The notes under the pieces: generated by a model
The model's database searches: none
Told to the model about the DNA's origin: nothing
The model's input: only the letters and a program-made list of their open reading frames with translations
Program-made: the position numbers and the translations under genes
Source of the DNA: Eublepharis macularius
Lineage: Eukaryota > Chordata > Lepidosauria > Squamata > Eublepharidae
Assembly (NCBI RefSeq): GCF_028583425.1
Contig: NC_072801.1
Coordinates: 17,876,001 to 17,940,000 of the forward strand
DNA: 64,000 nt
Direction: 5' to 3'
Shown: positions 1 through 11,834 of the stretch, piece after piece
How positions within the stretch are numbered: position 1 is the first letter of the stretch
Layout of the letters: every line of letters begins with the position of its first letter

Positions 1-316
1 TTGACAAACTGCTTTATTATTGACCAAAGCCTTGCCTTGTTTCGGTTTTAGATTTCTGGTAGACTCCAGATTTCTACAATCCAAATTCTATTGCAGTGTT
101 TATTGGACATATTATCCTGTTGATTGTATCAATAGTCTGTTTAATCTGCCTTGAGTCCCAATGAGACAGGTCACAATGATAAATAACGTAAATAAATAAA
201 TATAAGATAAATGTTACATTCCAAATTTGGTACAATGTGATTTTTCCACTTCCTTCCCAAAACGTCACCAACTTCCCTTCTGTTTTAATGAAGGACTTGT
301 TTATGACTGCATATCT

Positions 317-966
317 TATCAAGATAACAAAGAAAAAAATCGTGAAACCTTACTAAATATAATATTTAAAGAGAGAGAAATAAGTTACAATAAAGTGCTC
401 GTGCTGGATTATCCATATGTTGTAAACATATTTCTACACAATTATATAAATATTGCACAAGTCAAAAAAATAAATAAATCAAAATCAAAAATTAAATTAA
501 ATCAAAAATTAAATCAAAAATTCCAATAAGGACGAATGAAGTGCTATGCCATCAATAATTCATTCGAATTCATCCCTGCTGGAGTTTTTGATTTATATGG
601 ACTTGTGCAATATTTATGTAATTGTGTAGAAGTATGTTTACAACATAAGGATAATCCAGTATGAGCACTTTATTGTAACTTAATAGCCAGGCATAGTACA
701 ATTGAAATTGGCGTCTTAGTGCAATAATTATGTTCGAATGTTGGTTATACAATTAGCACAAGGACTTAAAGACTTTTCAAGAGGTAGATAAGAGTGATGT
801 AAAAAAAACCCTTATTCTGCTATTATTATCAGAAGTATGCAGTCTGAGTGTGATACATGATTTAAAAGGGATTCATTTGTGATAGTTCATTAAATTGGCT
901 TAACTTATATCTCTTTGAATATTATATTTAGTAAGGTTTCATTTTTTTTTCTTTGTTATCTTGATA
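317..966. repeat. AT-rich foldback (inverted repeat) with an insertion in one arm
   Basis: The left arm, about 317-463, is matched in reverse complement by two blocks: 600-681 pairs with its inner half and 902-966 with its outer half. About 220 bp at 682-901 splits the right arm and has no partner on the left. The spacer 464-599 is very AT-rich. The arms share long runs with scattered mismatches, so the inversion is not very recent. I do not recognise the family. It could be two copies of one repeat lying head to head rather than one palindromic transposon. Confidence 0.75.
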
Positions 967-1176
967 TTGTGATATTCTCTTGTTTGTTGCATATCTTAGC
1001 AAAGCATAACCACTGTCCGCTCAGTATTGGTGGGTCTTCAGGGACATTTCTCCCAGTGCACAGTTGGATGTTTGCATGATGGTAACTACAGTGACCTCTT
1101 GGCCGTGAAAGTATCGTGCCAGAAGGCACCGTGTGTTGATGAGTTGTTGTATTGCATAAACACCGTCTCTCATTAG

Positions 1177-4100
1177 GGAATTGCAGAAGCCTTTGTGGAA
1201 CACCTTTGGAAGAAGCTACAGAATCCAAACAATGCGGCAGTGATCAGGCAGGCTGCTGGGACCTACATTGGCAGTTTTTTGGCTCGGGCGAAATTTATTC
1301 CAGTTGTGTAAGTAGTCAGCCAAAGACCCGGATCTGTTGAATAATGGGGTATGCCGAAGGAAGCATGTCTTTTATTCTTGTATTTTATTTATTTGGCACA
1401 TTTTTTTTATCCCGTCCTTTCTGCAAGTTGCTCCGGACAGTATACGTTGTTCTTCCCTCCTCTGTTTTATCTTCATAACAACCAGCCCATAAAGGAGGTT
1501 AAGTTGAAAGCGAGCTGGCCCAAGGTCACCCAGAGAGCTTCCATGGCAGAATGGGGATTTAAACCTGGGTCTTCATATCCTAGCCGATTACGCTAACCAC
1601 TACACTATGTTCTTAGTGATATTGGAAAGTGAGTTGTCAATGGATGAATAAAAGGCATTTTTTTTAAAGCCCGCAGTTTCAATCTGTGCCACTTTCGACA
1701 CACGCCAGGCCAAATTACATAACCAAACCAGAACAGCTATTCAGAAAATCAACTGCATACCACACCAGCGTGGTGGTGTGGTTACAATCCTGGGCTGGGA
1801 TCTGGGAAACCCCAGTTCAAATCACCACTCTGCTATGGAAGTATACTGGGTGAGTTCGGGCCAGTCATCTTTTTCTCAACCTAATCTACCTCACAGGGTG
1901 GTTGTTGAGAGGATAAAATGGAGAAAGGGAAAACAATGTTTAAGCTATTTTGAGGCCTGATTAGGGAGAAGAGCAGGTATTAATCCGCTGCCTTGGTGGC
2001 TCTTAAAGGGTAGAAAGGCAGGATATAATTTTTTTTTAAAAGCTAAATAAATAACTTCAGAGAGTAGCCCTGTTGGATCTGACAAAGGGATCTTTGACCC
2101 TTCAAAGCTTTTATACCCTGGAAATCTTGTTAGTCTTTAAGATTCTACTGGAAATAAATAACTCTCTCAAAATTATTAGGTTAGACATATATCCTTATGA
2201 ACATCAAGTTGTTTGTTTGTTTTTAATGCTGTTGCAGTACAGTGAAAGCTTGCCTGGAGTTACTTGTCAACTGGCTTCACAAGTACATTGACAACCAGGG
2301 CACTGGGTCCAAAGCGTTTTGTGACATTGCTGTGCACGGGCCCTTCTACGCCACATGCCAGGCTGTGTTCTACGTGGTTGTATTTCGACACAAGCAGATT
2401 TTGGACGGGAACCTGAAGAAAGGTGAGTACGATACAATCTTGAGGCAATTCCCAGTGTGGAATCTGTGCTGGTCTGCTGCAGCGAAAGCAACACCAGTGT
2501 CTCGTGGCGTTTTAAAAATGGATCATATCAGTTGTGCTGTATGTTACCACTTTGTGCATCTGTTTGTTCAGTCCTTTGATTTTATGTCCTGCCGCATGCT
2601 GTGGGCTTGCAGTGCTTCTTCCAAATGAATTTCTTTGGGGACCAGAGCTCAGTCCCAGGCATCTGTGGAACTCTGCCCTGGAATGGAACTCTGCCCTGGA
2701 ATGGAACTCTGCCCTGGGAGCAGCAGGAGCTTCACTCCCGAATCCCAGATTTCTCTCTCCTCTCAAGCGGCAGCACTAACAGTTGTTAGAACCCATCAAG
2801 AAAAAAAGATGCATTTGATGAAACAAGCTGCAGTTCATGAATGCTTGTGCCAAAGGATGCCCATTAACCTTTATGGTGGCATTGTTCTCTGAGTCAAAGC
2901 AAGACATGTTGGCAGAGCTCATTTGAGTAGCCACGAGTTCCTGAATATCCCTTGTGAGAATCTGGGTTCCGATTCGTGCAGCAGCAGGGTGCTTGGAATG
3001 CAGTTCTTTGGAGTCTCTTTCCCCCTAGGATGGTGTCCCATTGTAGCAGCTCCCTCAAGTCCGGTGACTCTTCAGTGTTATCAGCACAGACACTTGTGTG
3101 GGTTTGTGCTTTTTGGTCCCTTTCAAGTTTGCACTTAAGTAATAACAACAGAAAAACTCAGTCCCTTGCTGGTGAGGCCTCTTCATGTGGTTGCATTCCA
3201 ACAGGCTGCTTGTGTGTATGAACTGGGATCTGATGTACAGCTTATGTGCACTGAAGAAAAAAATCTCTCTCCCAAGGTAATCCAGTTTCTGTGTCTTGGA
3301 AAACTGAGTTGTGCAACTGCTGGTGTGTTAGGCACGTTCAGCAGCCTGTCCTATTGTCAGTAATTGTACTTTGTCATTCAGAGGGAGGGGCTGTGATGCT
3401 GGGAACTTCAGGGGGCATGTGAGAGAGTCTCTCTCTGTCTTTTGCTGCCTCTCTGTGTATGATAGATATTCCACTTTTCAATTTTGAGCTTCTTTGGATT
3501 AACCTGGTGATTCAAATAAGCAAGCTTTTCCCAATCCTGTGACGGCTGCAGTATGAAAACTGTCGTGTGCATCTACAAACTCCAGAAGTGATCCCGTGTA
3601 GTTTCAAAAGCTCAGCAATGAGTAGCTATATCTAGTGATACGCCCGGGTGGCATGTGACCATGTGAGCTCATCTCTGCCCATAAGAGCGCATTGCACAGA
3701 GAAGATTTTTAACCCACCCAGTTAACATAGTTTGCTGTAGAAATCATAGTTTTAGCCTGTGCCAGCTTATGGATAAAACACATATTTCTAGAGTCTCATG
3801 CACTGTGTATTGGCGCACTAGAGATCTGTGCACAGTTTTAATAGTAAGCAGTCGTCTCCTGTAATGTACACAGAGCAGCCCGAACTGTCAGCAGTGCTGT
3901 AAGAAAGGTGCACCCTTCAGAAGGAAAAACTCTGTTTAATTGTTTATTTTGGTTTTGAAGGTTTGGCATTCCTGCAGAGCTTAAATTTTGAACGCATCGT
4001 TATGTGTCAGTTAAACCCCCTGAAGGTCTGCCTGCCCTCCGTCGTGAACTTCTTTGCTGCTGTTAACAGGTCAGTGTTGCATGAATTTCCCGTGGATTTA

Positions 4101-7100
4101 TACAGTCCTCTTGTTATGGTAAAGCTGTTTCGGGGAAGGGGTGGCTTTGAACAGAGAACCCTGGAGAGAGAGGGAGGTTTGGGTGAACCACTCAAAGCTG
4201 TACATCACGTGTTTGCATTTTTTGTAAATACATTAATCATGTCTATATTGGATCCAAACATTACGGTGGAATGAGTGGAGTGGTTCTTCTTCTACTTCTG
4301 AATAGGGTTCAGAATATTGCCAATATTGTCTTGGCAAATGCCAGGAGATTGGGAGAGGGTGGTGTTTAGAGAAGGCGGAGTTTGAGGATAATGTGATGTC
4401 ACTTCCGGGGGATGCTCAAGGCTGTCTGCACTTGTCTCTGTTATTTATTATTTATCTTACTGTACTTTATTTATACCTTACCTTTTCCCCCAGTGGGTAC
4501 CCACTGAGACTGCATAACTGGCCCATGGTCACACAGCAAGCTTGCATGGTGTAGTAGGTATCCAAACCCGGACCTCCCAGATCCTAGTCTAACAATCTGA
4601 CTCCTACACCATTCTGGGCTCTCTGCTATCTTTACTACGGGCCAAGCTACAAGTGACGAATAACACTTGAACGGCAAGTGTATTTCTCCCTGTTCACTTG
4701 CCCTCCACTCAATCCACTTGCCATTCAAATGTCATTCGTCACTTGTAGCTTGGCCCTACAGAGACTAGAGGAAATTCCTAGAGTGTCACTGCTTAGAGGC
4801 TGTATTTTCTCCTACTCTTCAATTCCTCAGGGTCAGGAAATTGGGGCTGGGGGCACATTCCAGACAGCTGCATGGGAAGCCTTCTTCTGAGGTTTAAGCA
4901 GGTAGAACCTAGATAATCAGTGTTCTTTTGGGCAGAGTTTCTGTTGCTCTTTGTCTCTTATAAGGGCTACATGTGAAATGCAGCATCCAGCATGCCTGCC
5001 TGTGTGGTGGGGTGGGTGTTGTGTTTTAGACTGCATTTTATACTTGTTAATGTATGAAACTTTGCTGATAGAAAGTTAATGCAATAAGAAACAAGTAATG
5101 TGGGGAGTCTGTTTTCCCTGAGGTGCTAGCTCTTTATTTGCAAGGTGTTTTAACATGGAATATCGTTTCAAAAAGGCTTTCCCCACTTGCAGAATGAAGT
5201 GGTATTGCCCACTCCACCAGAGTGTGATGCACATGTAGAACAGAACTTTGAAGCTGCAGATCTGTTTTAGGCACTGGTTAATTGTCTGATCCCATGCCTC
5301 TCTTGCCTGTTTTCTCTTTGTTAAAAAGAGACTGACGCTGGCCTCCCTTGCTTTCTTACAGGAAGTACCAGATTGCTTTCTGCGACACCATCATTGAGAG
5401 GAACCGGAGGCAGGTTTTGCCTGTTGTAAGGAGCAGCAATGGGGGTGACTCTGTAGAGACCTGCACCAATCCCCTGGACAGCTTCTTCCCTTTTGATCCT
5501 TATATTCTCAAAAGGTATCTGTTTCCAGAAAGCGATGAACTCTGTCCTTCTGAAAGCATGCCACGCAAAGTTGCAAGAGGGATACCCAAACGTTACTGTT
5601 TTGAAATGGATTTATATTCTGGCCCTTATATTCTGCCTCTTCAAGGCAGCTTAAAAAGTCAGCCGGGAACTAAAGAGCAAGCCAAATTCACATAGCAGAA
5701 GAAAGTGGCCAATTATAGCAGACCGTCCACCATACTAGGTGGCCTAATTATTTATTCACTTCATTTGAAGGCCAACTTCGTTTGGTTTACAAAATAAGGA
5801 AAACAGACAGCAAAGATCTCTAATAAGCAATGCAGTGGGGGCCGGGACTGAAGAATTAAAAAAACTGCAAGCCGAAAGGCTACAAAATTATCAGTGCAGG
5901 GGCAAAAAGGGCAACAAGACTGTCTAAGGCTTGACATACATGGTTAATGGAGGAAGGATTACAAAGAGAAAAGACATTACCTTGCAGTAAAAGGGGGTGG
6001 CTGCAATATACTGCATATCAAGTTAATCAGGACATCCGAAAAGTTCTTTGAGAAAGAGCTGCCTTGGCTTGGTGCCGCCACAGTAGTAGGGGAAGGAGAC
6101 AGAGAGATCTCCTGCAAGCGAAAGTTCTGCAGGTTTGGTGACACGGCAGAAATGAACCTGCCCTTTATCGGTCTTTCAGATTGCCGGCAGCTCATTGCAG
6201 GTGCTCTGAAGAAGATCTTGGTGTCTCTTTAAAAATGGCTTATATTGACCTATTGGGTTGGTTTCGAAAACTCTGTATCTTTCCTGAAGTTCCCAAAGCA
6301 ATTTCTTGTGAACATCCGTAGACAGGACTGAAAGGGATATGATTTATGTTATATGTTGGTGACACTAACTGGATGGGCATAGAGAGCGGGCAACGGATGA
6401 ATGATTGAACATGAAAAGTAGACACACACACACATGGTTAATTTAACTTCCCCCAGGACTTGGAGTGGTGGTGGTGGAGAGTACCATCAAGTCATTCTTG
6501 ACATATGATGACTACTGGTGGGGTTTTCATGGCAAGAGTCTAACAGAGGTGGCTTGCCATTGCCTGCCTCTGCAACCCTGGTCTTCATTGGAGGTCTCCC
6601 ATCCAATTTCTAGCTAAGGCCAACCCTGTTTAACGTCTGAGATTGAGCTGGCCTGGGCTATTCAGGTCAGAGCAGACTTGGAGTACAAGTTTTAAAAAAC
6701 TGCTGGAAAAGAATCCTAGGATTTAGGCCTCTTTTCCCCCATGGGGTGCAGGAAATAGTTTACTTTAAGTCTCCATTTACAGTTCAGAATATACTCAGTG
6801 CTTGTCCCTATGGCTTCAAAATGCATCTGACCTAAATACTTTTACTGACTATTTATATATACTGTACAGATTTTTAAAAAAGAATTATCTCAGCACATGG
6901 AAGTGCTGTTTTTGATTAAAACTTTTAAGCCAGGGAAGGTAATTCTAGGAAATGGGTAGGAAGTGTGTTATATAGCCACATTAGTTACTAAATTTATTGG
7001 TGGGGTTCCCCCAGTTTGCTCTCTGTTACACCCTATTGTTGTGTGTTTTGCAGATCAAAGAATATAATTAACCCTTTATACCAATTTTGGGAAGAGCAGA

Positions 7101-8260
7101 ATGCAGAGGATCTCACAGACTCCGCTGACTCCGTCGCAGAGGTAAGGAAGACGTATCAGCCCTGCTCCTTGATGTAGAATCTCTTCACCATCTTGAAAGG
7201 TGTCTGGGTTTTCCTCCCCAGTGACGAACTTTTAGGGAGTGGACTTGGAACAAAAAAGATTAAGCAGCTCTTAATGTTTCCTAGTAAATAAAAGTGAGTG
7301 GAGTTCGATCAGTACGGTAAACAAAAGAAAAGTAATTGGTCATTCTGTTCTACAAAATACTAGAGCAAGAGTTCAACCACTGCTGATTCTACTACAAAGT
7401 TTCCTAGCCTTGAATCAGATTATGAGTGATGCTGGAGGACTTTTAGGGAGCAGGAAATTTTCTTTTTTCTGAGAATTCTAAATTGTACAGGTCTTTTACC
7501 GACTGCCTGTCCTGACATCAAAACCTTAGGGTCTGCCCTTCTCAGCTCAATTAGTGTCTTGCTGCCGCTGAAACACCATTCAAAATGCCCTCCATAAAGG
7601 AGGTTGGTGGGCAGGGAGGGACTGAGAAGGAGACTTCCTCCTGCTCGCCTGCGGCTAAATGGGATTGAAAATAGGCATTCTCCAGCTCAGGGGACAATCC
7701 AAACTGGAGAAAAATTCAAGGTCCTACCTAATGCTCACCTATGAGCTACCAAGGGTCATATTTGGAGTAGGGCTGTGCGCTTCGGGTTTCCTTTTCGGGT
7801 AAATTACCGAATTTCCCCCCCGCTTCGGGTAAACCCGAAGCGGGAAACCCGAATCAACCCTCTCCTGCACACCCCTAATTTGGAGCCTAGGGTATACAGA
7901 TGACAGTAGCATCACTTGAATAGGTTCTGAAGCAATTCTTCGTTGCAGCTTTCTAGAGGTTTATGGCTGTCATTTTGCAGGGTACCTTTTGGATGTAACC
8001 GAGCATGTACATTGCCCTTTAAAAAAAAAAAAGTTACCATCACTTTGCATTTTGTGTTGCGGGATGTTGTTTTTAATAAAACGTTTTTGCATTTCTTTGT
8101 GTAGTGCAAAGGTGAAGAGGAAGATGACTTCTTGAAAGGCGAAACTCCTCAAAATGACGGTCTGATTGGCATATCTCCGGGCTCTTTTGATCCAGCTCTT
8201 CAAAGCCCGAACAGTTCAGTAGGTTCCCCCCAAGTAACTTCTCTGCAGCAGCAGCTCTGA
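1177..8260 (+). CDS. RRN3: RRN3 (TIF-IA), RNA polymerase I initiation factor, 3' part
   Basis: RRN3 links RNA polymerase I to the rDNA promoter factor SL1 and is a growth-regulated switch for rRNA synthesis in the nucleolus. Six coding exons are visible: 1177-1307, 2238-2422, 3961-4069, 5362-5514, 7054-7141 and 8105-8260 (stop TGA 8258-8260). All have GT/AG borders and the phases join without error, giving 273 C-terminal residues of a protein of about 650. Recognisable stretches are EHLWKKLQNPNNAAVIRQAAG in exon 1, a helical-repeat region with LNFERIVMCQLNPLK, the NPLDSFFPFDPYILKR segment, and an acidic tail EEEDDFLKGETPQND followed by a Ser/Pro-rich end. The acidic linker before that tail looks shorter than in the human protein. 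Upstream exons lie left of the window. NTAN1 follows on the same strand about 4.3 kb downstream, as in mammals. Identity is from remembered human sequence. Confidence 0.96.
1455..1615 (-). mobile_element. tRNA-derived SINE (type A), 5' part plus body
   Basis: The minus strand reads a tRNA-like head with a GTAGTGGTTAGCG-type A box and a GGTTTAAATCCC-type B box, then a body ending in the accounting-for-digits phrase common to this family (GGTGACCTTGGGCC, then CCTCC...GTTGTTATGAAGATAAAA). It lies in an RRN3 intron. Confidence 0.65.
1765..1995 (+). mobile_element. tRNA-derived SINE (type A)
   Basis: The sequence carries the type A body: a GGGAAACCCCAGTTCAAATC box B, a GGGTGAGTTCGGGCCAGTC stretch, CTACCTCACAGGGTGGTTGT and a GAGGATAAAATGGAG tail. 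The same order of blocks recurs at 23.0, 56.6 and 60.1 kb. It lies in an RRN3 intron. Confidence 0.7.
2050..2165 (+). mobile_element. Penelope-like terminal fragment (possible)
   Basis: The phrase pattern 'GTTAGTCTTTAAGATTCTACTGGA' and the preceding CTTTTATACCCTGGAAATC resemble the terminal repeat of the Penelope-like element at 54.9-55.8 kb. It is short and degraded, so the family call is tentative. Confidence 0.4.
2667..2719 (+). repeat. 18-bp tandem repeat, three copies
   Basis: The unit GGAACTCTGCCCTGGAAT occurs three times in a row with almost no divergence. It is intronic in RRN3. The unit length is a multiple of three, so it keeps frames open in translation, but nothing suggests it is coding. 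Confidence 0.9.
4440..4620 (-). mobile_element. tRNA-derived SINE (type A), reverse orientation
   Basis: On the minus strand the order is head with GTGTAGGAGTCAGATTG, box B-like GGTCCGGGTTTGGATACC, then the body with GTGTGACCATGGGCCAG. It lies in the third RRN3 intron seen here, directly upstream of the short MITE at 4639. Confidence 0.6.
4639..4756. mobile_element. 118-bp palindromic MITE with about 42-bp terminal inverted repeats
   Basis: The ends GGGCCAAGCTACAAGTGACG... and its reverse complement match over about 42 bp with roughly three mismatches. The element is flanked by TAC on both sides (4636-4638 and 4757-4759), which fits a 3-bp target duplication. A GGGCC terminus and 3-bp duplication suggest the PIF/Harbinger group, although the classic TWA target is not seen. 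No coding capacity. Confidence 0.8.
6465..6680 (-). mobile_element. 5S rRNA-derived SINE
   Basis: The minus strand carries a degraded 5S-like head (GTTAAACAGGGTTGGCCTTAG, then GGATGGGAGACCTCCAA), followed by the family body with GGCAGGCAATGGCAAGCCAC and CATGAAAACCCCACC. Other copies in the window match the 5S internal promoter region more closely (27.7 and 13.2 kb). It lies in an RRN3 intron. Confidence 0.85.
7768..7877. mobile_element. 110-bp hAT-type MITE with exact 8-bp target duplication
   Basis: The element starts TAGGGCTGTGC and ends GCACACCCCTA, which are inverted repeats with one mismatch. ATTTGGAG flanks it on both sides (7760-7767 and 7878-7885), the 8-bp duplication expected for hAT transposition. 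The interior is itself palindromic, built on CTTCGGGTTTCC / GGAAACCCGAA. It is intronic in RRN3 and non-coding. Confidence 0.92.
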
Positions 8261-9060
8261 TCTCCAGAATCAAGGGGACAAAGTGGTTTTGAGGGCGAGA
8301 AAGTGTTTTATGAAGATCTCTTGGTCCATTTCTTGACCTGCCGATTTTCTTCAGTGCCATTTTGGTAGCAAAATGTATGCAGGAGCGTGGGTATTGTCCT
8401 ACGAAGCACAATGCATCTGAACTCTGACCGAACTTAAGTTGTCTTCTACGCTGCAGCGAAGAAATTGTGGGGAGCAGCACTTTGACAGCTTTTCCTGTGT
8501 TTTGTTCTTGTGTTTTGGAATGCTTATTCTGATGCATAAATTAGACCCGGATTATGCTTTAGAGAACATCATGACTTGTCTCACGTGCCCCGCTGGGATT
8601 TCAGGTCCCTCCCCACCTGCAGTGCAGTTTCAAAAGCAACATTGCTTTTGCTTTCAGTTACAGCTGGCTACATTCAACTCCTTGTGTGTATCTCGAAGAG
8701 TTTTGGGATTATTGTCCCCCCTTAATAGAAGTCTGAGCCCACAATGAATATTGGAAAGCTATAGATCTGGTGTCATTATTGGTCTCAGCTGAGTCCAAAT
8801 GCCGAATCCTAAAGTTTCTAGCAATGGCAGAGTAAATTATAGTTTATGCCATGGCTGCTAAAGCCAATCTGGAGTCTGGCAAGCGGAGAAGAGACGTCCA
8901 GATTTTGCTGCATTTGTTGAGAGTCCTGGGCTCATAGAAGAGGACCTGGGGTGTGCTTGCTATTTCATTCTGATCTGTTACTTCTCCAGATAATTCTGCC
9001 TCAAAAAAGTTAACTGATTTTTAAGGGAAATCATTAAAGGTAGCTCTTCAGAAAATACAA
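8261..9060 (+). other. RRN3: RRN3 3' untranslated region (approximate)
   Basis: Sequence after the RRN3 stop is unique-looking and free of recognised repeats to about 9.05 kb. An ATTAAA at 9033-9038 is a candidate polyadenylation signal. No canonical AATAAA was seen nearby, so the end is a guess. Confidence 0.5.
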
Positions 9061-9249
9061 ATGCAAACTCCAGTTTTGAATATTGTTTTGTTCTTACCTG
9101 CTGTGATTGGTTCCTTGTCCAATTACTTTTTATTGTATTTTTTGTATATTTTGGGTTGAAATTGGTTTTTTTTTTCCAGTGTGGTGTCTTTAAAAAAAAT
9201 GTAAAATGGAGTAAAAACTAAAAGACACTGATGGATGCTCCCCTCTCTG

Positions 9250-9445
9250 CTTCCTTGATTTGGGTGGTTGAGCATCTGCTTTGTGTGTAAAAGGTTTCAA
9301 GTTCAGTCCCTGACATCTCCAGTTAAACAGATCATGAGCAGCGGTCATCAGCAAAGACCTTTGAGAAACATTGGCTTGGTATATGATTGGGGCGAGAGGG
9401 CCTGAGTCAGCATAAAGCAGCCTTCTGTGTTCATATGGTAATATG
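9250..9445 (+). mobile_element. tRNA-derived SINE (type B)
   Basis: The head GAGCATCTGCTTTG...AAGGTTTCAAGTTCAGTCCC is a tRNA-like A/B box arrangement. The body (GACATCTCCAGTTAAA, AAAGACCTTTGAGAAAC, then GAGTCAGCATAAAGCAGCC) recurs at 34.8, 53.6, 62.3 and 63.8 kb. Confidence 0.75.
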
Positions 9446-9689
9446 ACATGAATGCTGTACTTGGTGCAGCAAGTCTGGTTTTGTGTGGTTTCGGATGGAG
9501 AAATTTCTTTTACACATCCTTCCTTCCCTATTACTGTTCAGTCAACCCCGTGGTCTTGAACAGCCACTAAGAGTGTATGTTTAGGTTGTTAATGGGAAAC
9601 TACCCACATAATGATAGGATTTATGCAGTTGCTTTGGTATGTGTCCACCTTTCTATAACAGCAGCCAAAAATCTAGCAACCCAATATGT

Positions 9690-10200
9690 AACCGATCCAT
9701 CTTCATTGCTCGGTAGCCTGGAAGTTTATCCGGCCATGGCGAATAGAGACAAGCCGCTGCAAAGCAGTCCCTCGTATCCCCGCACCGGCAAGACGGTGGG
9801 TCAGCAGATCATAGTCAACCATATTGAACAGAGCTGTAAGATCCAATAACACCAGTAGCGCCGACCCCCCTCGATCCAGCTGTCTACGAAGATCGTCTGT
9901 GAGGCTGACCAGGGCCGTCTCTGTGCCATGGCCGGACGGAAGCCAGACTGGAACAGGTCTAGGACAGAGAAATCCTTCAGCTGCTCCACCACCGCCCGCT
10001 CAATCACTTTGCCCAGAAATGGGAGGTTTGAGATTGGTGGTAACTGGCCGGGTCAGTGGGGTCCAAGGATGTTTTTTTCAAAAGAGGCCTCACCACGACT
10101 TCCATAAGTCGAGGACAAGTTAACAGTGGCCTCCAGTGGAACCAGCAGCCCATCCACGCTAGCTTTCACCAACCATGATGGGCAGGGGTCCTGCCAACCT
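9690..10200 (-). mobile_element. CR1/L2-type LINE fragment, reverse transcriptase region
   Basis: Minus-strand translation gives IERAVVEQLKDFSVLDLFQS and GFRPAMAQ, then in a neighbouring frame a stretch like LDRGGSALLVLLDLT, the typical start of the CR1/L2 reverse transcriptase core. Upstream is a VDGLLVPLEATVN-like piece. The fragment lacks the catalytic YADD region and has frame changes, so it is dead. It is intergenic between RRN3 and NTAN1. Confidence 0.8.
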
Positions 10201-10863
10201 CATCCTGAGAGGATCCCACTGGTAGCAAGGCAGAAAGGTAGGCAGTACTTGGTTAGATTTTTCTTAGTTTGGGGGACATGAAGGCCAGCTAAGCCTGAAT
10301 GCCTGAGCCATCTTGGAGACAGTGGGTAGCTCAGGCATAGAAGAGACCCAGAGGATGTTATGAACCTCCAGATGTATCTTTCTAAATGGGAGGCCTCCAC
10401 GAAGCTTACCACAAGTGATGGATTAAAATTCAATTGTACCTGATTTTCTGGAGCTGTTTATGGGCAGGCTTTGAGATTGGACTCTATGGGATCTGTGGGA
10501 CCAGACCTGCTTCCATACGCCCACCCAAAAGATTGACCTCTGTGGTGCCTTCAAGAAACCAAGAGAAATTCCAAACTTGAATCTGATTGCAACTCCACAG
10601 ATAGGCTTGACATTTGACTCCATACATAGTTCAGGTATGCTCCGTCCATCCAAGGTGACTAGAACAGGTTGCTCTAAACATCTGCACACACCCCTAAAAG
10701 GTAGGCCTCTGAGCTGCTTTCAACAAGGAATGAGGAGAAATACAAACATTTCTCTTACAATCTGGATCCATTTACAAATATGCTTGGTTGCTAACTCCAG
10801 CTTTGGAAATTCTGAGAAATTTGAGTGGAGCCTTGGATTGCACGGTTTGGGGAGGGGAGGGAC
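10201..10863. other. Intergenic spacer, nothing recognised
   Basis: Between the CR1 fragment and the MITE cluster I see no splice-supported exon, RNA gene or clear repeat. The short open frames here have no familiar residues. Confidence 0.5.
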
Positions 10864-11402
10864 TAGGGTCGCCAGCCTCCAGGGAATGGCTGGAGATTTC
10901 CCGGAATTACAACTGGTCTCCAGGTCACAGAGATCAGTTCACCTGGAGAAAATGGCTACTTTGGAGGGTGGAATCTATGGAATTATGCCATACCAAGGTC
11001 CTTTCCTTCCCTAAACCCCACATCCTCCAGGTTTCTCCAAGTTTCACCCCCCAGGTCTCCAGGAATTTCCCAACTTGGAGCTGACATCCCTACTCCAGGT
11101 AGGCCTAGATACTTCCCAAAGTTACAGCTGATCCCAGCTGAGAGACGGTTTCCCTGAGGAAAATGGCTACTTTGGAGGGTAGACTGTATGGCATTGTATC
11201 CCACTGAGATGTCTCCCCAGCCCGAACCCTGCCCTCTCCAGGTGCCTCCCTCAAGTCTCCAGGCATTTCCCAAGCAGAGTTGGAAACCCTAAGAGGAACC
11301 TCGGTGGGGCATAATGCCGCACAGTCCACCCTCCAAAGTAGCCATTCTCTCTAGTTGTAATTCTGGGAGATCTCCAGGCCTCCGGAGCTAGAGGTTGGCA
11401 AC
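10864..11402. mobile_element. Cluster of three hAT-like MITE copies (AGGGTTGCCA family)
   Basis: Three adjacent, partly truncated copies (about 10864-11091, 11092-11291 and 11292-11402) share the blocks CCTGGAGAAAATGGCTACTTTGGAGGGT, split here as CCTGGAGAAAATGGC plus TACTTTGGAGGGT, and GGAGATCTCCAGGCC-like ends. The family is defined best by the complete copy at 12048-12251. Non-coding. Confidence 0.75.
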
Positions 11403-11579
11403 TGCAATCTCATACAAGGATAGGTCCCTGCATAGACTCGAATGGAAAGATTCAGGTGGGTTGGTGTGCTGGTCTATAGTAGAAGAGGCCTCAGATTAGC
11501 AGTTCTCAAGCAGAAACTTCAAAGAAAAATTACAGCCGCAGATTGCTGAAACTGAGTTTATTTGCAAATTTGGAACAAT

Positions 11580-11729
11580 GGCTGTTTCCACATACGTTGA
11601 ATAATGCACTTTCAATGCACTTTAGCAATCCTTTAGAAGTGGATTTTGTGTTTCACACATGAAAACCCAGTTCCAAATGATCATTAAAGAGCATTGAAAG
11701 TGCATTATCCAATGTGTGTGGAAGCAGCC
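11580..11729. mobile_element. 150-bp palindromic MITE
   Basis: The left end GGCTGTTTCCACATACGTTG and right end, read in reverse complement as GGCTGCTTCCACACACATTG, match over about 39 bp including ATAATGCACTTTCAATGC. AAT flanks both sides, possibly a 3-bp target duplication. No coding capacity. The superfamily is uncertain. Confidence 0.8.
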
Positions 11730-11834
11730 AATGAATCCCCCAAGGTTGAATTGCAGCATAAAATTTATCTCGCATTATTGATGCTAATTTTCTGCGCTTT
11801 GCACCCAGGCTCATTCAAGCTAACTGCAACAGGG

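Noticed and set aside
8073-8537. 154-aa minus-strand frame over the last RRN3 exon
   Set aside because: It is the antisense shadow of the conserved RRN3 coding exon and 3' UTR.
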